Source: Amaranthus tricolor (lineage: Eukaryota > Streptophyta > Magnoliopsida > Caryophyllales > Amaranthaceae). Taken from it: 64,000 nt of DNA. The translations under genes were made by a program, and so were the position numbers. This document shows, piece by piece, positions 56,880 to 64,000 of this stretch (position 1 is the stretch's first letter; every line of letters begins with the position of its first letter). The notes below the pieces were generated by a model. The model was not told the origin of the DNA. It did not search any database and worked only from the letters and a program-made list of their open reading frames with translations. The stretch spans positions 21,053,252 through 21,117,251 of the forward strand of contig NC_080055.1 in NCBI RefSeq assembly GCF_026212465.1, written 5' to 3'.

Positions 56880-59800
56880 AATCCCATATCCATCCATCCC
56901 TTATTCATAATATATTATTATTGTAATACCTTTATATAAAGATTTAAAGACCACTCTTTTTCTAAAGTAGTCTAAACAAAAGTATTTATATTTTTGACTT
57001 ATAAATAAAATCTTTTCCACATTATAAGGATTATATTTTACTTTAATAAAGTATTTTATATTTTTGGCTCATAAATAAAATATTATTAACATTTTATGTT
57101 TTAGATGAAATTAGAAATACAAATCAATATATAAGGAAATATGATGGTATATAGGATGCATGTGAGGAAGGTATAAGGTGAATAAAATTATGATGGATAA
57201 GGATGCACAATGTCCCATTTTATTTGGTCTAACAGTAAAATCTAGAATCAGATCAAACCAAAATTTTCGATCCAAAAATTTTTTAGATCAGACTTGACCC
57301 TTAAACCTCCATACTAGACTGAATAAAATGTTCTACAAGAGTCTGATCTGGTTTGGTCAACGGTTTTTGCTTTTAAATTTTAAAAAATTTATATATAGTT
57401 TGTTTCTGCAAATATTTTGCACCAATAATCACCAAATATTAAATAGTTTTCGATCAAGATAATTCAAGTAGTGACCTATTTTAAAAAGTAAAAATTCAGT
57501 TTTCGATCCTAATATGATTTTCGGTTTGGTCTAGTCTAAAAAATAAAAATAGGGACCAACAAAAAACCATATATTTTTAAAAAAAACTGGACCAAATCGT
57601 TTAGCACCGTGAACTAGACCAAATGCTAAAACTACGATTTGATCTGGTTTGGTTTGTAGTTTTGATCAAACTTTGTTCAACCCTAATAACCAATAAACCT
57701 AGTTGGCTATAGTGCATATGGATGGGTTTAAAGACATTAGGTGGACAAGCGTAAATATAAAAATTTTAAGTAAGCATGGTATGGGGGAGGTTGGGGTATC
57801 CGCACTTATTCGCCTATTTTATCATCTCTAGTCAAGCATATATAGCTAATATGTTGAGTATAGGATATGATAGTAGAGAGGGAGTACAGTAGAAAATGTA
57901 ATGGTGAGGCAATCAATAAATTCCTTGCTAGTATATGTGCCTAATTAAACGATGAACTTTTATATGACTGATAATAATGAATTATTTTGACGGGTTATCA
58001 CACCTTTTGTTACAAATTGGGCAAATAACTCAAGTTTAAGGGGTTTTGTGTCACTGATTAGACTTTTTGACATTAATTTTTAATTAGTTTAACGTATGTT
58101 TGACTTATTTTGACTCTTAGGGCTATTCTAGTCCATAATGGATTTACATATTAAAATTTTTATAAATTACTTTAAAATAAGATATTTATTCCTTCAAAAT
58201 AAACCACTTAACTTTTTAATACCCTAACTTTTAAAAAAAAAAAATCGCAAACAACATACCTATTTTACATATTAATTTATCATGTTTAAATTTTTTATAG
58301 CATGACAACAAGAATGTAGATTTATTAGGCATTATTTGGGGAAAAGTTGAGGTAAAAAAATCAAATTAGTGGAAGACAAAGTGTAGTGACTAGTGAGTTT
58401 ACAAGCCTAATATGGCATTTGGTTGATTGATATTGAAATAAAGAGAATCATTTTCATGAGCTTTTTCGCCGCATACGCGGTACAATTCTATATAAGGGAT
58501 CTTATGATTTAGTTGTGACCATAGATAAAACCAAAGCTTAAAATGACAATTTAATTGTTTAAAATAAAGTCACATGTAGCCTCAATAAGCTAACCAAATT
58601 TCAACATGATCCAACGATTGATACTGCGTGAAGAGCGTTGGAGTAAATATGAACTACACTAGTGTTGTTCTCTTTTATTTGTTTCTTTGTTTACTCTTGT
58701 ACTCTTAAGCTGAGATTGTGATGATTTAGGAAGTAATTAATTAAGTGCAATTCTTAAAAGGGAAAAATATATAACTTATTGTTTTCTTTTGTTAAAACTA
58801 ATGAAACTTAACGACTTATTATATGCTTTTGCAAAAAATTACAAGAATTTAGAAAATAATGTTTATTTGTACATGTGTTAGCTACATGCTCTTGATGTGT
58901 ATATGAGTTATTTATATGAGTTGTCTGGACTTTATTTAAACTTCAATAATTTGTCACATGCACTCAAGATTTCTAAGTTTTTCGCTATCACTCCTTTACA
59001 AAGGTCTAATGAATCTAGCTATAGTTTATATTACTACGGTACGAGGTGATGTGATTGTTGAAAGGCAAAATATTGGTGGACCGGTGCTTTTAGATTGTCA
59101 ATACTTTTTATGTTATTGCCACTATTGTTTTAAATTCGAAATCAACTTTTGTTCTGTCTCATATATTTTTTGTTATATTTTATTATTTTATGCAAAATTT
59201 TGTTAGAATAAGGTCTCGCCTAGTATCAAAGAAAATAGGGATAAAAAATTAGAAATAAATTTTACAGGTTAATTAAAAAGATAAATTTATGATATTTATA
59301 AACGCTTAGCATGTATTGTTGATGAACGAGATTAGATCACATTAGCATTTTGATGAAGCATCAAAAGAACAAGTAGTTTAGTGTTTATGAACGATTGTAA
59401 AGTAATGAACATGAACAACAAATTGAAACTAAAGATCGATGAAAGGTATAACCCAATTCTAAGGTGAAAAAATCCTAAAATAAATCAATTGAATAATTAC
59501 CCAACTAATAAGGAAAAAGTCAATTGCGGTGATGAATGCTTAGCGTATACTTTCTCCGTTATATTATACTTGCGATTGATATTAATATTTTCTCACATAA
59601 TCTGTCACAATTAGTTGCACGTATTTTAAAACGGATGTAATATAATAAATTATACACAATAATCACTCCTTGATTCCACTATCTAATCCTAGTCGAAAAG
59701 GCACGCATATGAATTTAAGGTGAAAAATTGTGACTCCAAATGCTCTCTCTTTAAAGGAAGTACAAGTATGGATTGTTCGTCACTTTTTCTCATCCAAATT

Positions 59801-60404
59801 TTATTTTTAAACGGGATATTGAGTTAATAATGATGACGACAATAATGACGGGGAATATAATAACACCCACCTTATGAAAATATGAAAAAAGTTCCATAAT
59901 GTTATATTCTAATCACTAGTTTAGATTTCATGAAAAATGATTGAAAAGAAAAATATTATTTGAAAAATATTTCAATAATATCATTTAAAATTTTTTTAAA
60001 TAAAAACACTAACAATATAAAAATATATCAATTATATATGTAATTGACCCTGTAAAATTAGAGACCTTAAGCAACTACTGATGTTACACATGCCCTTAAG
60101 ACCCTTATGATTGAACACAAATTAAAGATTAGTGGCTCGTTCGAGCAAATGAAGAGCTCATGACTCTTCTAAGCCATACGACCTACTTTTCTACTTTTAT
60201 TTTGTTTTGTGAAAATGATTATTGTTCTTTCTCTTTCTTTCAACTGTATAATTTTTCTTTTTTTATGTCATCTAAAAAATTCACATTTTACTTTAGTAAT
60301 TTAATATTAGAAATTGTCTACTTTTCTACTATTATTTGTTCCTTTGATTTTTTTGGTAATAATCTTTTCATAGATAATCTATTTGAGTATATTTGTGGCA
60401 ATTA

Positions 60405-60405
<1 letters not shown>
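56880..60405. other. AT-rich intergenic region, no gene seen
   Basis: No gene is supported. The segment 57,230-57,680 has repeated variants of GATCTGGTTTGGTC in both orientations, the look of a decayed repeat. ORFs near 58,958 and 60,160 are AT-driven and lack family similarity. Confidence 0.45.

Positions 60406-60475
<70 letters not shown>
60406..60475. repeat. (AAT)n microsatellite
   Basis: About 23 uninterrupted AAT/TAA units. Confidence 0.95.
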
Positions 60476-60477
<2 letters not shown>

Positions 60478-61161
60478 TTTTTTATTGTGTTAATTGATTA
60501 TAATAATAGTAGATATTTTTGATATTTTCTATCATATTTGTGTAAATATTTTAATTTTAATTGTGTATTGAATGATGTTTCATAGATTATCCAGTGTTTA
60601 TATCTATTTTTTTCAATATCATTAATATCCCTTTACATTTTGTAGTCTAAAAATACTCTACTTACTCAATGTTTCTATTCACATTATATATGTGATTATC
60701 TTGTAATTGACAAAAAAAAGGAGCATATATAATACTATAATACTAATACTTTATATGATTTAATAGTAATGTTAATCTTATTAAATATGTTAACTATTTG
60801 CAAATCAAATTAATTTATCATTTATTTTGATTTAAAAAGTGCTTTATAGAAAATCGTATTTTATACCAGTTGGAGAACAAATTTCACCTTTTTAAAAAAA
60901 TGCATCATAAATCAGTTATATAATAGTATATGATTAATCAATTTTGTTAAAAATACATTGATAAATCGTGATTCGTACGAGAATGTATTTGGCATTCATT
61001 TACTCTCTCAATCCAATTAGAATAACACCATTTGACTCAAAAAACTTTATGAGTTAACTAATGATATATGTTAGGAATAGATATAGATAAATATCTTCTT
61101 GAAATGAGCAACATTTATCTAATGTGCATTTCTTTGTAAGTTTAATTGCAATTTTTCTTAA
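60476..61161. other. AT-rich intergenic region, no gene seen
   Basis: No recognised feature. Confidence 0.5.
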
Positions 61162-61770
61162 AAGGCTCTTTGGTTGGGTGTAATAATCAAAGGGAAAGGG
61201 AATTGACAAACCCAATTCTCTTTATTGTTGTTTATTTGCCACTTTTTATCATTCTTTTTTTCCTTTTTTATTTTTGGGTTTACCTAAAATTGGCCCACAC
61301 TCATTCCCCACCCTCCCCAAGACTTTTCCATTTCCATTCCCCACTTCATTACCCATCACTTAAAATTTGAACTTTGATTTATGGGTATTGTTATATTCGC
61401 CACTCTTTTCATTTTATCGCCACCTCCTAATTAAATTATGAATTTGCCCCTGAATTTTAAAAAATTACGAATTTGCCTGTTGGACTTAATAACACTATTA
61501 TCAACTAAATTAATAAAAAAATTATTAATAAAAAATTAAAAATTAATTAAATACTAAATTTTAATTAATATATTATTATTATGTTAAAAAATAATTAAAC
61601 ATTCAAATAAATTATTTAAATTCAAAACTAATTATTATAATAACATTATCATAATATAATATTATATTAAAATAAAATAATTTATTACAACATTTATTTA
61701 AAGAACAATACCTTAAAAAATAAATTAATTAAACAAAAAAATTTCATAATTCGAAATTAAAAAAAAAAAT

Positions 61771-61830
61771 ACCAGTCGCACAAAAAGTGCGTCAGTACCT
61801 AGGTACAGTCGCACTTTTTGTGCGACTGGT
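61771..61830. repeat. 60-bp near-perfect palindrome
   Basis: It runs from ACCAGTCGCACAAAAAGTGC to its reverse complement around the centre GTACCTAGGTAC. Only one triplet pair (TCA and CAG) breaks the symmetry. Each arm is itself a smaller hairpin (GTCGCAC AAAAA GTGCG). A-rich tracts flank it. Confidence 0.9.
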
Positions 61831-61871
61831 AATTTTAAAAAAAAAAATTGTTATTAATTTTATTTATAATA

Positions 61872-61956
61872 TTATTGCTATTATTATTATTATTATTATT
61901 GTTGTTGTTGTTGTCGTCGTCGTCGTTGTTGTTGTTGTCATTATTATTATTTGTAA
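61872..61956 (+). repeat. Compound trinucleotide microsatellite
   Basis: Runs of ATT, then GTT, then GTC, then GTT, then ATT occur in symmetric order. This suggests repeated expansion of point variants in one array. Confidence 0.9.
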
Positions 61957-62429
61957 TCAATGGAGCTAGAAAGATATTATTTAGAGTTATGTTTTTTGAT
62001 ACAGGTTAATGATATTTTTTTAAGAAATAAGTTTTTCAAGTTTATCGTATAATAACTAGTTATTTTTGGAAAAAATATAAAAGAATTTAAAAACTCATAA
62101 TTTGATTCCTTAACTTGAACCAAACAGTCACAAAGGGAATCAATGAACAGTTCATTCCGTTTCCTGAACACAGCCAAACGACTAGACTAAATTAGGGGGA
62201 ATCCATTCTTTTCTCCTTTATTTCCATTCCGATTCCCTCGTGCGAACCAAACGGTCCCTTAATGTATTCAAAAGCATAAGCAGTACATCTGTATTTGCCG
62301 CTAGTATTTTTCTCCTACACTATATACAATATTTATGCCAAAACCCTATATAAAATATTTATGCCAAAATCCAAATAAGCAAACTTAAGGAAACATGACT
62401 TGGTGATCTGCAGAAAGTGAGAATAAGCC

Positions 62430-62767
62430 ATGAACATACTGAGCAAAACCCTAACTAAAACCTCAAAATCAAACATTTTCCTTCCTTCAATCCCCATTCA
62501 TCTCCATCCATTTTCTGCCTCCTCTCCATACTCCACCAAACTCTCCAATAATGAATCACAAACTCAAGCTCTCTCTCCAAAAAAGAGCAAAAATTTGGAG
62601 AGACCAAGCGAAATTCTGTTTCAACCAAAAGTCGCTAATTGGTTGAGTTTGATTGGGACTGTTAAAATTCCAGTCGAATCCTGCACTGCAATTGATGGGA
62701 AATCATGGGCTGGTACTATTATTTCTCAGGAAGGGCGTTCAGGCTCTACTTACAAGAACATTCCTTG
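62430..62767 (+). CDS. OSB: OSB-type organellar ssDNA-binding protein, first exon (partial gene)
   Basis: The ATG at 62,430 opens an exon of 112 codons plus two bases, ending at a TG|GTATAT donor. Residues 1-55 are rich in Ser, Thr, Lys and Leu and poor in acidic residues, like a mitochondrial or plastid transit peptide. Residues 57-113 (ERPSEILFQPKVANWLSLIGTV, then GKSWAGTIISQ) match the start of the OB-fold of plant OSB proteins. Those proteins bind single-stranded DNA in organelles; Arabidopsis OSB1 limits mitochondrial recombination. The next exon is not visible before the window ends. Which OSB paralogue this is cannot be told. Confidence 0.8.
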
Positions 62768-64000
62768 GTATATCATCGATTTTACATATTACCCATGTTC
62801 AAATTTGTTTCTTTTTTGTTATTTTTTTTGTGGGTTTATTTCTGATGTGATTAATTGGATTAATATGGTGTTTTATGTGAGTATTGTTGTGTTGAATTTC
62901 GTGTGTTCTTGGTTTACATAGAGTGTTGTGTTGCAATTGTTATTGTCTACATTACTTGTTTTGTGGGTTTATGTTTTATGTGTGTATTGTTGTGTTGGTT
63001 TAATATGATGTTTTATGTCAGTTGTTTAATTTCGAGTCTTGTGTTGTCTATGATTAATCTCTGGGGAAGAAGTGTTGCAAATTGCAATTGATTGGATTTT
63101 GAAGGTTTTGGAATGTACTTGGACTACACCTAAAAAGAAACAACCCGTCATGTATGAGACTGTCTCACGGTGAGACGACCTCAAAACAAGAAGCCCATAA
63201 ACTAAAAGTTTCTATTAATGGGCTATTTAACCCAAGTATGAGGCATGTCTCATGCTGAGACCGTCTCATATAAGTATTTGTGAGAAAGGAATTTGTTAGG
63301 AAAATATGGTTAGACATTATGCATTGCAGGAATTTGACCTTGTTTTGGGTTGTGGTGATACAAAATGTTATGAAATTTTGACTTGAGAAGGACATTGTAG
63401 TAAGAAATGTGTTCTTGTTAGTTATTTGGTGTTGTCATTGCCTTGGGGTTATGGCTTTTTTATAAGATTCGAGTTTTATAAACTTCAGGCTTTGAGGGAG
63501 ATGAATGTGAGTGGCTGATAGATCTTAAGAAATGTATTGTAGAATGCTGAAAATTGCTAGAGGATATACTTTAGAGAATGGGATGGCCGGAAGCATAAAT
63601 TAGCAAAATAAGGTTTACTTTTTTGTGATGTGTTTGATATACTATGTGTTTTAAAGGGTTGAACAAGGAGTTTGTAGAGTATAATCTTTGGGAATAGAAG
63701 TTTTCTTTTCAAGAGAAGACAAAACATATATTTCATTCTAATTTTACACTCTTTCCCGGTGACACATTTCTTGATAAGTTGTGGTGTTGATTCAAATTTT
63801 AGCTTCCTGTATACTAGTTTGCTCTAGTTAGGGAATAGACTCTAGACCTTGAAACCTTAGCCCTTCGTAGATATAATAGTAGGTGGATAATTGTTAATTA
63901 ATCCATATATTCCTTGTTTGATTTTAGACAAGCTCAGTTTTTTATAAATAATGGTAACTACGAAGGATATTTTTTCTAGTGTTATTTCTGTTAGATGTGC
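62768..64000 (+). other. First intron of the OSB gene, with a MITE
   Basis: T-rich intron sequence over 1.2 kb and open at the window edge. No continuation of the OB-fold was found. A MITE at 63,150-63,285 has ends ATGAGACTGTCTCACGGTGAG and CATGCTGAGACCGTCTCAT, related to 25,861-26,096. Confidence 0.55.

Larger units (their letters stand above)
61162..62262. mobile_element. Possible composite element with GTTTGGTT-type ends
   Basis: The left edge GGCTCTTTGGTTGGGTG is weakly inverted to the right edge, which reverse-complemented reads AGGGACCGTTTGGTTCG. The latter end is common among plant MITEs. The interior (61,380-61,970) looks like a second insertion holding a 60-bp palindrome. No TSD established. 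Confidence 0.3.

Noticed and set aside
58958..59206. 82-codon plus-strand ORF
   Set aside because: Hydrophobic, AT-driven composition, no motif, no splice or promoter context.
62653..62850. Second ORF overlapping the OSB exon
   Set aside because: Out-of-frame reading of the same exon and the start of its intron; the frame from 62,430 has the OSB similarity.

Overview
The window is AT-rich nuclear DNA from a flowering plant, most likely a eudicot. It has spliced genes with GT-AG introns, a MIR169 precursor, and dense plant transposons: Copia and long solo LTRs, TRIMs, Stowaway, hAT-like and Mutator-like MITEs, Helitron-like ends and CACTA-like ends. I cannot name the species from sequence alone. 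A member of Caryophyllales is only a guess.

Only four host loci are supported. (1) 11,050-19,424 (+) is an intact ten-coding-exon subtilase of the SBT2.5/2.6 (SLP3) type, 818 residues, with its catalytic residues present and a four-codon upstream ORF in the leader. (2) 26,472-26,664 (-) is a MIR169 hairpin whose 21-nt mature strand matches the miR169b/c form, with a TATA box at a suitable distance. (3) 30,492-44,828 (-) is a heavy-metal P1B-ATPase gene (HMA2/3/4 group) that has become a pseudogene. It has at least five frameshifts, a missing exon segment and three changed signature motifs, and a 5,650-bp Copia element sits in one intron. (4) 62,430-62,767 (+) is the first exon of an OSB-type organellar single-stranded DNA-binding protein; the rest lies beyond the window.

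The remainder is transposon-derived or unrecognised AT-rich sequence. Several insertions are defined to the base by target-site duplications (TSDs): a Mutator-type long-TIR element (3,206-4,423; 9-bp TSD), two solo LTRs (6,554-9,490 and 20,619-22,462; 5-bp TSDs), a 182-bp MITE (19,964-20,145; 10-bp direct repeat), a hAT-like MITE (31,753-31,928) and the Copia element (33,213-38,862; 5-bp TSD). A TRIM-like family with LTRs of about 70-80 bp recurs four times. A GC-richer dispersed repeat of unknown class recurs three times. Several elements carry short perfect palindromes, in a long-TIR MULE, a gypsy-like LTR and a 60-bp cruciform-like site.

The four loci show no functional link. The subtilase is secreted, the miRNA would act on NF-YA mRNAs, the HMA was a metal pump, and OSB acts in organelles. 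The most useful points are the MIR169 locus, the decay history of the HMA gene, and the short-palindrome transposon families.
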